A stretch of 64,000 nt of DNA from Cyrtodaria siliqua (taxonomy: Eukaryota; Mollusca; Bivalvia; Adapedonta; Hiatellidae). Shown piece after piece: positions 10,940 through 22,066 of the stretch. The translations under genes and the position numbers were made by a program. Below the pieces are notes generated by a model that saw only the letters and a program-made list of their open reading frames with translations, had not been told where the DNA came from and did not search any database. Where the stretch lies: the NCBI GenBank assembly GCA_037043455.1, contig JAWPHD010001415.1, positions 186,001 to 250,000 of the forward strand, read 5' to 3'. Within the stretch, counting starts at the first letter, position 1. The number at the start of each line of letters is the position of its first letter.

Positions 10940-11222
10940 ATGTTCATTAAAGGTCTTCATCATGATCCCTGCATTGTTTCAGGTGCTATCTCGCTCTCAT
11001 CAAAAGAGCAATGGCAGAAAAACAATAACGTGGCTCCAGCGTAAATGGAGTTTCTACGATAGAATTTGCAGCAACTCTGCACTTCAGGGTGAGAAGGTTC
11101 TAAGCCCATTTTCCATATTTTATCTCGATGTACACGGAAGATGAGCCTAGCATGTTCATGCCTGTTAGGCGCCATATAACCTTTTCATGTGTTGGTGCGT
11201 CTAAAAACCCCAATTCAATTCA
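10940..11222 (+). mobile_element. SINE-like dispersed repeat, second half of a head-to-tail dimer
   Basis: This copy begins at the internal phrase 'catgttcattaaaggtcttc' directly after the tail of copy 10440-10939, and ends with the same tail. The two differ at several positions, so the pair is a partial tandem dimer with some age. Confidence 0.8.
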
Positions 11223-11465
11223 ACTATTGGTATAATAACGAAAAATAAAACACTCCAGACTCGTTTATCTTTTGAAGCTAACATAATTATATTCAAGCAG
11301 GTTTCAATTCAAAATGATACTGGAATATTGAATGGAGATTCTCATTTCACTGCTTAATACATACTTCAAAATTGCAAGTGTCGCTTTAAAATTGCATTTG
11401 TTTCGTATAGAGGCTGGCTTTTTTCTTTACTTATGGTGTATGACTATAATTCCTTGCACTCTGCC

Positions 11466-12797
11466 TTAGTTATAATATCCCAACAGAAGCACCATTAAAT
11501 CTTGTATTGGTTCCATATTAAGGTCTTGATGTGTTATAGAGTAAGCTACTATGTCAGCTAAAACTGGCACTTGGAGGCAATCAGCAATACTGCCAATGTC
11601 AAGCATACGTTTGAAGAAATACCTTTTAAACTCCAGTCTGTTGATCTGTTCATACAAAGCAAATTCAGGGTTTCTACACACAGTGACCATTCTGCTTCTG
11701 AGCTGATCTAGTTCTGGGTACTGCAGGAGAAACATTGGCCCATCACTGATAAGAGAAAACAGCCTCTCCAGCAGTAGTTGCTTTTGTGGTTGTTCCAACT
11801 TTCCTGCAAACAAGTTTCTTGCAGGAATCATGTAGTTATCCAGACATTCGTTTTCCACTGATGCCTTCAGGAACCTTAACGAGAACATCAATAACACAAC
11901 CAAATTGTCCGATGTGAACCTATCCTGGGGAAATCTCTCAATCAACCAGAACACAACGTTCTTTATAACGTAGGAGGTTATATCTGGACACACTGGCTTT
12001 AACAGTTTCTTGGCAACAAGTTTAAGAAGGACATACAGTTTTAACTGAGTTTCATTGAACGATTGAATCAGCCTTATTTCAGCAGGAGTATAACAGATGC
12101 GCCATTCCTCGTACTGTTTGTCAGAGCCTTTCATTCCAACTGGTACCACGTGCCCATCCATTGTTGATATCTCCTGAATGAGTTCCATTGATGGCCAATA
12201 ATAATGTCGGGGACGGGATTTCCATGTTTGTAAGATAGATTTGCATTTACAAGCAAAAGCTAGAACAAGATCATTTGATACAACACACATATTAGGCACA
12301 TATATATATGGTATTTTCCGAGCTGGGCCTGCCCTTTCATCTTCCGCTGGCCACAGACTGCAGAATTCACTGGACAGAAGAAAATCCCCATTCTCGTTCT
12401 GGAATGAAGCATTGACTATACTCGTATCACCATCTCTATGAGATATTCTTCTCACCTTCTGGAAGTCTGCATGTATCAGTCGTGTATATCCTGGAGCCAC
12501 ATGTTCCCTGTCCATCACAAATACAGCATCGTATTTGTCTGTGTCTACGTCTCGAATGTCTTCACAACATACAATAGTGCGTGGAGATTCCATCAAATCT
12601 AGATCACTCTCAAAAAATGAAGTAACACCCTCACCCTTACTGCCAGCAATTATATATGTTTCGTCTGGATTATTCTGATATGTTCTCTTCCATTCAGCCC
12701 ACAACACTTGTCTTGCCTTAATACTGTCATAACTATAACCTAAAGTATCAAGAGCTTTCGACACTGTATCAGAATACTGACCTTGCCAATCCATCAT
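11466..12797 (-). CDS. Mab-21 / cGAS-like nucleotidyltransferase-fold protein
   Basis: An intact 443-residue intronless frame. The N-terminal half has the nucleotidyltransferase signature: GSKGEG (residues 52-57) followed by ESDLDLM (63-69), with Asp65 and Asp67 in the place of the paired metal-binding acids. The C-terminal half has the Mab-21 helical part (EEWRICYTPAE, 230-240; ITSYVIKNVVFWL, 273-285; later YMIPARNLF). This layout matches the Mab-21/cGAS-like receptor superfamily, in which some members sense nucleic acid and make cyclic dinucleotides while others are catalytically silent. I did not find a convincing third acidic residue, so enzymatic activity is uncertain. I see no signal peptide or membrane segment. 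Two Met codons occur at the start; the first is used. Many bivalve paralogues of this kind exist, so no specific symbol is given. Confidence 0.85.
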   Translation of the reverse strand: MMDWQGQYSDTVSKALDTLGYSYDSIKARQVLWAEWKRTYQNNPDETYIIAGSKGEGVTSFFESDLDLMESPRTIVCCEDIRDVDTDKYDAVFVMDREHVAPGYTRLIHADFQKVRRISHRDGDTSIVNASFQNENGDFLLSSEFCSLWPAEDERAGPARKIPYIYVPNMCVVSNDLVLAFACKCKSILQTWKSRPRHYYWPSMELIQEISTMDGHVVPVGMKGSDKQYEEWRICYTPAEIRLIQSFNETQLKLYVLLKLVAKKLLKPVCPDITSYVIKNVVFWLIERFPQDRFTSDNLVVLLMFSLRFLKASVENECLDNYMIPARNLFAGKLEQPQKQLLLERLFSLISDGPMFLLQYPELDQLRSRMVTVCRNPEFALYEQINRLEFKRYFFKRMLDIGSIADCLQVPVLADIVAYSITHQDLNMEPIQDLMVLLLGYYN

Positions 12798-13990
12798 TAT
12801 GGTGAATTATTTTATCTCATTTTTATTTCTCAGTTTCTCAGAATTATTCTCTGAATGTTGTCATGTTTAGCCATCATGACAAAACCTTAACAGTTTTCTT
12901 TCTTTGGTACAATCGTGCATCTGAAAGCATAAACAGTACAAATAAAACAATAGTTAAATACGAGTAATGTGAAATGATGTTAATCAGAACCAACAAGGTT
13001 TATGTCCCTACTGTAGGGAATGTAATATGGATTTAATTATAATATAAATCAGTGACTTCAGCAGTGATTTAAGAGGTCTTATTACGTCTTATAAATATAA
13101 TTAAATAACGGTACAATTAAAAAATTAAACACAACTTAGTGCCTTGAAATATGTTTTTACGTTCCTCTAAACACGTACATTATTTCGATTTTACTTTTTC
13201 TTATTTGTTTTTTTCTTGTAAACTATTTCAAATTAATTGCTATAATTGTAAAGAAATAACAAGTTCTTGAAATTGGACATTGAGGAATGACAAGAATGTG
13301 ACTATTCTAACAAGGAGTAAGTATCGCCAAAGAGGAGTGTATGTATTGTGTGTTCCCATGGTCACATTTTAACTAATGACATTTTAATCTAAAATTGGGA
13401 AAAGAAAATTTCAGTTGTGACACACATAGTACAGCGGATAAAAAAGCGCCAAATCTAGAGTGTTGACAAACAATTACACGAATGCTATAAATACTGCAGT
13501 TTAAAACATTAAAATAAAAATAAAAATTAATGGCGACAATTAAACCTTTAATCACCTTAATTTATAAATGAACACCAAATAATCCTGTAGCGCGTTATCT
13601 CATTATTGTATAATTTAAGATTGTGCTTATTCGTGTAATTATTGATACGTTTTCTAACAGCGAAACAGATCAATGATCAATATGGTATGAACAAAGCTGC
13701 ATTTACTTACTTAAGAATAAAAAGCTTTTTTGTTATGTAAAATGCAGTATAATTAGCTTACCCCATCATAAAAGCTTCTATGACTAACACGTTTGTTGCA
13801 CTGTTACATTACACAGTTCTACGTCAACTTGAACAGCAAACTGCTCCTGTTGAAAGCAATTTAATACTTACAAGTAGCAGTCTGAGAAACAGCCAGATCC
13901 CACGTGCCGCGGTATTTTTCCCTTTGTGTGACCTTGGCTTTTAAGATTCAGACGTGTGTTGGATTCTGCACATGGTCGTGACGAGATCAG
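12798..13990 (-). promoter_or_regulatory. Probable 5' UTR with intron and promoter region of the Mab-21-like gene
   Basis: On the minus strand an acceptor (ctttcag, + coordinates near 12921-12928) lies about 125 bp before the start codon. A GTAAGT donor sits at 13866-13871, consistent with a non-coding first exon beginning above 13872 and an intron of about 0.95 kb. A CACGTG E-box lies at about 13900-13907. No coding is seen between, and transcript evidence is needed for the exon limits. Confidence 0.35.
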
Positions 13991-15005
13991 TAATAATGCC
14001 TAGTTATTCTGAAATCCCTCTACTCGTGCAATAATTATGAAGCGGACACGACATAGACATAAACATTATTTCCTTAGTGACCTTGAAGATACTGACAAGG
14101 GTGTTGGATGCAAATTTACCTTACAATCCGCAATGCAGATAGTACATGTAGTTCTGACACAGACTTAAAATTGGTCTCATTATATACATACACGAGATGA
14201 ACCTTCAGTGTGACATTGACCTTGGAGATACCAACATGGGTGTTGGGTTCTACACATAAGGTTAATGAGATGAGTAAAAGTTCTTTGATTATATGAAATC
14301 CCTGAATGCATGCAAGAGATATGAAGGTGAAATGGGTCTTATTATAGGCATATACTAAGTTAGTCACCGTCAGGTGGCATTGTCCTTGAATATACTGACA
14401 TGGGTGCTATCTTCTGCAAATTATCTTCATGAGTAAATGTGTACAGTTATTCTGAAATCACTCCATAAATGCAATAGTTATCTAACAGACAGCTATGGGT
14501 CATATTGTAGGCATGACCTTAAGAGTGACAGTGACATTGAAGATAGGGACATGGGTGTTGGGTTCTGCACATCGTCTTGATGAGATGAGTATGCATGACA
14601 CGTTATTCTGAAATCCATCCATCCATGAATAAAATAGTTGTGGAGCGAACACGAAATGGGCATAACTATAGACATATAATCAGTTAATTACCTTCAGGGT
14701 GAACTTGACCTTGAGTATACTGACATGGGTGTAGAGTTCTGCACACCGACTTGATGTGATGAGTGACTTTTACAAGTTATTCTGAAATCCATCCACGAAT
14801 GCGAGAGTGATAGAGCGGACACTAAATGGACCTTACAAGAAGTGTGAATGACCTTCAGGGTGACATGACCATGAAGATACTGACATACATGTAGGTGTTG
14901 GGTTCTGCACATCGTCTTGATGAGATGAGTAAATGTGCCCAGTTATTCTGAAATTTATCCATACATGCACTAGTTATTGAGCGGACACGAACTGAGACGG
15001 ACGGA
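13980..15005. repeat. ~160-bp tandem repeat array, about six diverged units
   Basis: Recurring blocks are 'ttattctgaaatcc', 'gagcggacacga', 'gtgacattgaccttgaagat', 'actgacatgggtgttgggtt' and 'gatgagatgagtaa', with block starts near 14265, 14430, 14580, 14755 and 14920. Each unit holds a TGACCTTGA motif. Short minus-strand open frames here are periodicity artefacts. Confidence 0.85.
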
Positions 15006-15636
15006 GGGCATTACTATATCATTATATATACGGCGGCGGGGGATAAAAATAGAAAAACATACACATATTAACTTATCGTATTCGCCCCTTTAAGCGCCCC
15101 TGCTCCTTTATGTTTTTCCGTCTCAAATTCATTAACTGTCAACCATTACGGTAATTATTTTCCATCAATATGATTTTTGGAATAATAAGTAGTTTCAGGT
15201 ATGTAGTGTTGAATTTGCTTTATACCCTCAGCTGAACGAATTAACCCATTATCCTCGACTTTACGTCAGTGTATGTCCTAACTTTCTGAAAGGAGCGCTT
15301 AAAGGGGCGAACACGGTATTGATTTTTTAAAATAGTATTCGGAAATAACGAGGGTTTTTCTTTTTCCAACACATTTTTTTTTTAAATATTATATTTCATG
15401 AAGCTAGGTCATAGGAAAAAGCCTGAACATATACAAAAAATAACCATTAAATTATTTAAACCACTGCTGGCCATGACAAATTAAAATTATATATTGACAA
15501 ATGTGGCGGCATCAAGTGTAAAAATACGAAGCTACCTATCTCTTTTTGTTTAAAAACTTAATTGATCTTTTACTCTTTCAATATTGTCGCAGTTTCTTTT
15601 ATCACGAAGATAACTTCATAACAAAAGATAACAGGG
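15006..15636. other. No gene recognised
   Basis: Two related phrases 'ttcgcccctttaagcgcccc' (15081) and the complement-like 'gcgcttaaaggggcgaacac' (15294) form a distant inverted repeat. The segment 15081-15315 may therefore be a fold-back element of about 235 bp. Otherwise featureless. Confidence 0.4.
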
Positions 15637-15708
15637 TGTGTGTGTGGTGGTGGTGGTGGTGGTGGTGGTGGGGGTGGGGGGGGGGGGGGGGGTGGGGGGG
15701 GGGGCTGC
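15637..15708 (+). repeat. (GTG)n / G-run with G-quadruplex potential
   Basis: A GT then GGT run passes into nearly pure G, including one run of 17 or more Gs. Long G tracts are strong candidates for G-quadruplex formation and for assembly length errors. Confidence 0.9.
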
Positions 15709-15764
15709 ATTACCTTTTAATCTCATTTCACCAAACTTTGTCATAGTTGTTATATCAATACAAG

Positions 15765-16295
15765 TAGATATAAAAATCGAACAGGAAAAGTAGCATTCGA
15801 GGACGCCAGTCAACCACAAACACACAAAAAACCCACAAAGAACAACTATAAAGATGAATAGAAGTCAAGATATCACAAACACACAAGGGTTGACAATGCC
15901 TTGGAACGGTCAGTGGCAAAACAGGCCGCTGGGGTTTTAAACCAGGTTCTAGGATGCACCAAACCTCACTCTTACCCTATTGTCATCCCAATAAACGGAC
16001 AGTGTAAATAAAGATATCCCCGCCAGGTTATAATCTCTAACAAACAAGGTTGCGTTACTAGGCAATACCAGTAAAACACATAAATGATCATGTATATATA
16101 AAAATATCAATAAACCCTAGAAAGCCACAAAGTATGTACTCAATGACTTGGCAGAAGCAATAGCAACAAGAGAACACACCGTTAAGGGTACGACAATACC
16201 AGGTTAAAGACAAACATCAAAAGCTACCGTCCTATAAGGATTTAGGTAAACGTCATCATAGGGTCCACAATCTGTCCGGTCATCGCTAATTCAAC
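15765..16295 (-). mobile_element. PLE 3' end, diverged copy
   Basis: On the minus strand this is the 3' part of the Penelope-like family: end of the ORF ('gtccggtcatcgc' region at 16275), then the 3' UTR blocks (ggcggggatatctttattt, accggtttaaaacccc, and the terminal tttcctgttcgatttttata). It is more diverged than the copies beyond 46 kb. Confidence 0.75.
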
Positions 16296-16369
16296 AAGAG
16301 CATCAAGAATTGCAGGGAAATCCATAGTCCCTCACCGGCCCAGACAAACATTTTTTTAGATATTTACTA

Positions 16370-17480
16370 TGATGGAAGTCAAATATCAAGATTAATTGTC
16401 ACAATGACCTTATTTTGGTACGCGACACACCGCTATCCCAAGATGCATTCACATACCAAGTTTGGTGTCTCTAAGTGTTATGGTATTGAAAATACGGTCT
16501 GGACAAGCATTTTCTATGACAGAGGTCACAGGTCAAGGTCACAATGACCTTATTTTGGTATGCGACACACCGCTATCCCAAGATGTATTCACATACCAAG
16601 TTTGGTATCTCTAAGTGTTATAGTAGGTCATGGTGACCTTATTTTGGTACGCGACACACCGTTATCCCAAGATATATCCACATACAAAGTTTGGTATCTC
16701 TAAGTGTTATAGTATTGACAATATGGTCCGGACAAGCATTTTCTATGACAGAGGTCACAGGTCAAGGTCACAATGACCTTATATTGATAAGCGACACACC
16801 GCTATCCCAAGATGCATTCACATACCATGTTTGGTATCTCTAAGTGTTATAGTCGTGAAAATACGGTCCGGACAAGCATTTTCTATGACAGAGGTCACAG
16901 GTCAAGGTCACAATGACCTTATATTGATAAGCGACACACCGCTATCCCAAGATGCATTCACATACCAAGTTTGGTATCTCTAATTGTTATAGTATTGCAA
17001 ATATGGTCCGGACAAGCATTTTCTATGACAGAGGTCACAGGTCAAGGTCAAGGTCACAATGACCTAATAGTGATAAGCGACACACCGCTATCCCAAGATG
17101 CATTCACATACCATGTTTGGTATCTCTAAGTGTTATAGTATTGAAAATACGGTCCGGACAAGCATTTTCTATGCATTTTCTATGACAGAGGTCACAGGTC
17201 AAGGTCACAATTACCTTATTTTGGAACGCGACACTCCGCTTTCCCAAGATGTATTCACAAACCAAGTTTGGTATCTCTAAGTGTTATAGTATTGAAAAAA
17301 CGGTCCGGACAAGCAATTTCTATGACAGAGGTCACAGGTCAAGGTCATAATGACCTTATTTTGGTACGCGACACACAACTATCCCGAGATGTATTCAAAT
17401 ACCAAGTTTGATATCTCAAAGTCTTATAGTATTGAAAATATGCCCCGGACAAGCATTTTCGGAACATTTTCTATGACACG
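16370..17480. repeat. ~140-bp tandem array carrying nuclear-receptor-type motifs
   Basis: About eight units share 'gcgacacaccgctatcccaa', 'ttcacataccaagtttggta', 'tctctaagtgttatagta', 'ggtccggacaagcattttct' and 'gaggtcacaggtcaaggtca'. Perfect AGGTCA-n3-TGACCT palindromes occur at 16536-16550, 16765-16779, 16905-16919, 17051-17065 and 17342-17356. Each is preceded by one or two more AGGTCA half-sites. The palindrome is degraded at 17202-17216. The array lies about 3.6 kb upstream of the Mab-21-like gene start. Confidence 0.9.
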
Positions 17481-18650
17481 AGTATACAATTTTTTCCGAA
17501 AAAAACACAACACGAACTTGATTAAATAAAAAGAGCTATAAGTTGCTTTATTAACATGCTAGGTCCTTCAATTTGTATTACTAACATACCTTCAAATCCT
17601 GTACATGTACTATCGAAACATTGTTCGTCACATTTCTTGAATAAATACTGTTTAAACCAACATACCTATTCAAAATGATTATGTGTTATATTTACATAAA
17701 AGCTCGGACAAGTTTGAAAACCAGCCATCTTGTTCCCATCCACGCAGAACCTGTTATACGAGCTATTGTATTACGTGGTCCCGCATTAATTCCGTTAGGC
17801 TCCCACCTTAATTTCATTAGGCGATGTGAAAGCTTATATTAACATGATTTTATAACGGATATTTTAAATAAATACTTGATAAATAAGTGAAATAGTCGAT
17901 ACATACATGACCTCGAGTATGACATAAGCTGATCAATTTGGATCAATAAACACTGTTATCAAGTTTGTATTCATTATTCAAGTATAGCACCGTCTAGATA
18001 AAAGTGTAAACATATTAAACTGCAAGTTACAGGTAAAGTATATTTAGGATTATTTGAGTTCTAATTTGTTTCTTTTGTTAATTCACTCAATGGGATCCCA
18101 CAAACGGGGACATAATCCTTAATGAACATTATAAAACATGACACAATTAATGTGCATTTGTGGGAGATTTAATTAACTCCTCTGTCTGGATTATAGAAAA
18201 TCAGTGGCCCTATTCTTATACGGGAACCACAAGGAAACCATAACATGTATAAGTAAAATAGAACAGTTATCACAGTTTCACATGTCTCCGGTCCCAAAAC
18301 CAACACTGGAATTGGAAACAAGGTTGCTTTCCAGTTTCGAGTTTTGGTTGGGGTGGGTGTTGGTGGATGGGGTTGGAGCGGCAACATAGGTCCTTTGGGA
18401 TCATTAAGCCCATTCTGTGTTGCTTTAAAGTAGAATATCGATTTAGTCGGTGCTAGAATACTCAAAAGCGGGTGAACAGACACAGACATTGTGAAATAAA
18501 GATAATATAAGTTTTAATTGCATTAATCAAGTTGCACTTCAAACTATTGGCAAATTTAAAACCAGTTGTTCTTACCTTGCATTGTAATTAATGATTCTTT
18601 GACACCCTGGCCCTGCCAGTGTCATCAGACTGCTTGGGATTTCGTCTTTC
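17481..18650. other. No gene recognised
   Basis: AT-rich, without splice-supported exons. A C/A-rich patch at 18340-18400 produces a spurious Pro-rich minus-strand frame. Confidence 0.3.
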
Positions 18651-18880
18651 ATTTTAGAATGTATACATCTTTTCAGAAAGCTAAAAATGTATGGATTTTG
18701 ATAATAATGATAACACGTACACAAGCGTAGCAATGTGGTGATTATAATAAAAATGTTAACATTTTCAGAATGTATACATTTTTTCAGAGAGCTAAAAATG
18801 TATGGATTTTGATAATAATGATAACACGTACAAAATTGTAGAAATGTGTTGATTATAATAATTCAGTTAAACATATAGTA
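18651..18880. repeat. ~114-bp tandem duplication
   Basis: The segment from 'agaatgtatacatcttttca' to 'gattataata' occurs twice in direct order (from about 18655 and 18766). The second copy has a few substitutions. Confidence 0.85.
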
Positions 18881-19844
18881 AACAATAATTATAATCACAG
18901 GGTCACCTACGGCTTTCCATACATTCCGAAGATGGCATGCATATGGCGATCGACATGGAGTTTATGGCTTCTCCATGTCGTACGGCGTATGGTCCCAGTA
19001 TCTAATAAAATTAAATGCCTCCAAGATCGATTGCATAATTCCGATTTTACGTCTTTCAATGCATGAATTTGATCGGTCACCAGATATGTAGGGAATGTGG
19101 ATAATTTCAAGCATGTTAACACTACAATCGATCTTGGAAATAAATACAAAATAAGAAAACTTGCACTTTTAATGACGTTAAATATATTTGTCTTACCTTA
19201 TTTCATACTACTATAAATCCTACAATTCAAATAATACCTGTATTTTTATAAATAATATATAAAAATTATAATGCATATGTTACTTACATCTTGCCATTGC
19301 TACGCTACAGGAAATAAATTACTTGTTTTTACTTCCTTTATGGTTGGATTTCCATAACATCAACCTCCAGTCATAACCTATTTTAAGAAATTGTGTTTTA
19401 CCCACGTTATGTGAACTGTTAATGTGACAAGCTTTACAGTAGTTATTCCTGAATGACATAACACAAATGATATATATGTGTTACATAATATTACAATGTT
19501 TCATGAAACATTACATGTCTACTATTTGAACTTTAAACACATTCACACTATTGTTAATAAAAAGTCACATTGTGGCACATATCGACACTACACCTACTTG
19601 TTGTTTGTTACTTACTTCCCAGAATAAACAATGCGCATAAATGAAGGATGTAAATCATTTGTTTAGATTATCATGAACAATCCCTGATTCAAGATATACA
19701 GTAACATAGTTGTGGCGTAAATATCTTTTTTTATCGTATCTAAGTATTTCCTTATTTTATATATCATTTAAGAAGTTGCAGGTATTATTTGTACAGTGTT
19801 GTTTATAGTAGTACCAACTACGGAAAGACAAAGATAAGATCACG
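18881..19844. other. No gene; two small inverted repeats
   Basis: CGACATGGAG / CTCCATGTCG pair at 18951-18980, with outer partial pairing (catatg / cgtatg). CCAAGATCGATTG / CAATCGATCTTGG pair at 19021-19033 and 19124-19136. An 80-codon minus frame crosses them (18907-19149) but has no recognisable domain. Confidence 0.45.
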
Positions 19845-20043
19845 CACATTGTATTGATGTTATTGTATCCCACTGGGAGCTCAACTTGTAAGTGAGGAAG
19901 AATTCCTACGAATGGTGGGAGGTATTTAGTACTGGTTTTACCAAGAAAAAGTGGATGGTCTGCCTCCACCATAAAAAAAATCGACCGTCATATATAACCT
20001 TTCATGAGTTGAAAATGACGTAAACACCATACAAACAAACAAA
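19845..20043 (+). mobile_element. SINE, Meta-domain-like, 5'-truncated
   Basis: Contains 'cactgggagctcaactt' (also in the complement of 32006-32160), then 'tggtctgcctccaccata', then 'atgacgtaaacacca' and a CAAACAAACAA tail. The order 'cctccacca ... gtaaaacacc' is that of the 3' half of molluscan SINEs with the so-called Meta domain. That family name is from memory. Confidence 0.6.
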
Positions 20044-20063
20044 TGTTATTGTATCACACTAAA

Positions 20064-20655
20064 GTGTAATGCATAATGACAATGTATAATGCATAATGAC
20101 AATGTACAATGCATAATGACAATGAACAATGCATAATGACAATGGACAATGCATAATGACAATTAATGACAATGTATAATGCATAATGACAATGTACAAT
20201 GCTTAATGTCAATGTATAATGCATAATGACAATGTATAATGCATAATGACAATGTACAATGCATAATGACAATGTACAATGCATAATGACAATGAACAAT
20301 GCATAATGACAATTAATGACAATGTATAATGCATAATGACAATGTACAATGCTTAATGTCAATGTATAATGCATAATGACAATGCATAATGCTTAATGGC
20401 AATGTATAATGCATAATGACAATGTATAATGCATAATGACAATGTACAATGCATAATGACAATGTACAATGCATAATGACAATTAATGATAATGTATAAT
20501 GCTTAATGGCAATGTATAATGCATAATGACAATGTATAATGCATAATGACAATGAACAATGCATAATGACAATGTATAATGCATAAGAACAATGTATAAT
20601 TCATAAGAACAATGTATAATGCAAGAGAACAATGTATAATGCATAAGAACATAAT
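20064..20655. repeat. 20-bp minisatellite with higher-order structure
   Basis: About 29 units of AATGCATAATGACAATGTAT and variants. Variant units (aattaatgac; aatgcttaatgtc) recur exactly 150 bp apart (20161 and 20311), so blocks of units have been duplicated together. Minus-strand frames of 83-106 codons rich in HYAL come only from this repeat. Confidence 0.9.
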
Positions 20656-21343
20656 TCTTAAGAGTTCGCTACTTTATCTAACATCCGCCTGGTAGTTTAG
20701 ATTTAGGAATTTGATAAAACACGAATTAATCTGTTTTAATTGCGTGCAGATTTAGCTTCAAAAATATTTTTCCATCTGGGATCCCATTTTAGAATAAGCA
20801 GCTATTTTCTGGATGTAATACAAATTTAGTCTGGGTTTCCATATAACGATAGATCCAACTGTTGAATGACTGAACCACAAATCAATGTGTCATGTGTTGA
20901 CATAATGATCATATAATCGCGTGTCGGTAAATGGTAAAACCTGAACATTGTGATTTTAAGGTGTAGGACAAAGAACGCAAGTATCAAATGAACAAAAAAA
21001 GCCGCAATCATTACATACCGGTAGTCAATTGTCACGATATTTGATCTTAATTTTAATGAATGTATGTTAAGGGATTTAATGATAGCAATGGGACACACAT
21101 TTGAAAACGTTTTAACTTTAAGGCCTTTGAAAATGTGGCGTTTTGAGCTAGATAGTGTTAGGTTTTATATGAATATATATATATTATATATTATATTAAT
21201 ACAAACGTTCCAGGTGTTTGTAAAATATCGATATAAATGAATGAATGTCTTGAAAGTCTCTCGCAAAGATTATAGTCCAGACTATATTGTGCCTATACCT
21301 TTATGATGTTTAAAGGCGGAGGGACTATAATCTTTAGAACTAC
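20656..21343. other. No gene recognised
   Basis: Contains an AT-only run at 21170-21200. Nothing else is supported. Confidence 0.3.
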
Positions 21344-21420
21344 ACACACACGCACACACGCACGCACGCATGCATGCTCGCACGCACACACGAACGCGCG
21401 CGCGCGCTCACGCACACACC
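21344..21420. repeat. Alternating purine-pyrimidine (CA/CG) tract
   Basis: CACACG, GCAC and CGCGCG alternations run for about 75 bp, a candidate Z-DNA-forming tract. It lies about 45 bp from the fold-back element at 21467. Confidence 0.85.
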
Positions 21421-21466
21421 TCATGTTATGTACAATAAAATGGGATGAGCTGTACATGTACTTTTC

Positions 21467-21860
21467 TATGGAAGACGGATGCGGCCATTTCGACCTTTCG
21501 GCTTTGCGACTTTGAGACTTTTTAATAACCCTTTCCACAAGGCGAAAACTCGCATACCCGAAACCCGAAAAGTCGAAGGCGAAAGGTCGCAAAGTCGAGA
21601 TTTTGGGCGAAATTTCGACTCGTAAAGTTGCAAACCCGAAATTGTAAAATCTCGACTTTTCGCCACGAAATTTCGTCCAAAATCTCGACTTTGCGACTTT
21701 TCGTCTCCGGCTTTTTAGGTTTGTGACTTTTCGGGTTTGCGACTTTTTGGGTTTGCTATTTTTCGCCTTCGACTTTTCGGGTTTGCGACTTTTCGCCTTC
21801 GAGTTTTCGCCTTGTATTAAAAAATCGAAAAAGTCGAAATGACCCCATCCGTCTTCCATA
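21467..21860. mobile_element. Fold-back element with CGACTTT-type interior and 6-bp target duplication
   Basis: The ends TATGGAAGACGGATG and their complement (CATCCGTCTTCCATA) are inverted repeats, with looser pairing continuing through 'catttcgac..ttt'. The element is flanked on both sides by CTTTTC (21461-21466 and 21861-21866), consistent with target-site duplication. The 394-bp interior is a degenerate string of short units such as gcgacttt, cgggttt and cgcctt, in both orientations. A 188-codon minus frame spanning it is a composition artefact. Confidence 0.75.
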
Positions 21861-21866
21861 CTTTTC

Positions 21867-22066
21867 TTAAAAAAATAAATGACGTGTTAATTATTGCGGT
21901 TAGCCAAAAGCTTGATTTATTTATATCCAATACGAAACTACCTACCTTGATGTAGAAGTAAATCAGGGAACCCGGGAAAACCCGGGAAAAACCCACATGT
22001 CCTATTGGGCGTCCCACTTACTTTCTCATATACAACGTCGAGACGGGGAATAGAAGTCTGGTGAGA
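21867..22066. other. No feature recognised
   Basis: Short spacer with a local duplication 'acccgggaaa acccgggaaa' (21970-21990). Confidence 0.3.

Noticed and set aside
18907..19149. 80-codon minus-strand frame
   Set aside because: It spans two inverted repeats and has no domain; coding not supported.
20054..20564. Long minus-strand frames rich in HYAL and HCTLSL
   Set aside because: Pure artefact of the 20-bp minisatellite.
21293..21859. 188-codon basic minus-strand frame
   Set aside because: It lies on the degenerate repeat interior of the fold-back element and the adjacent CA/CG tract; composition explains it.
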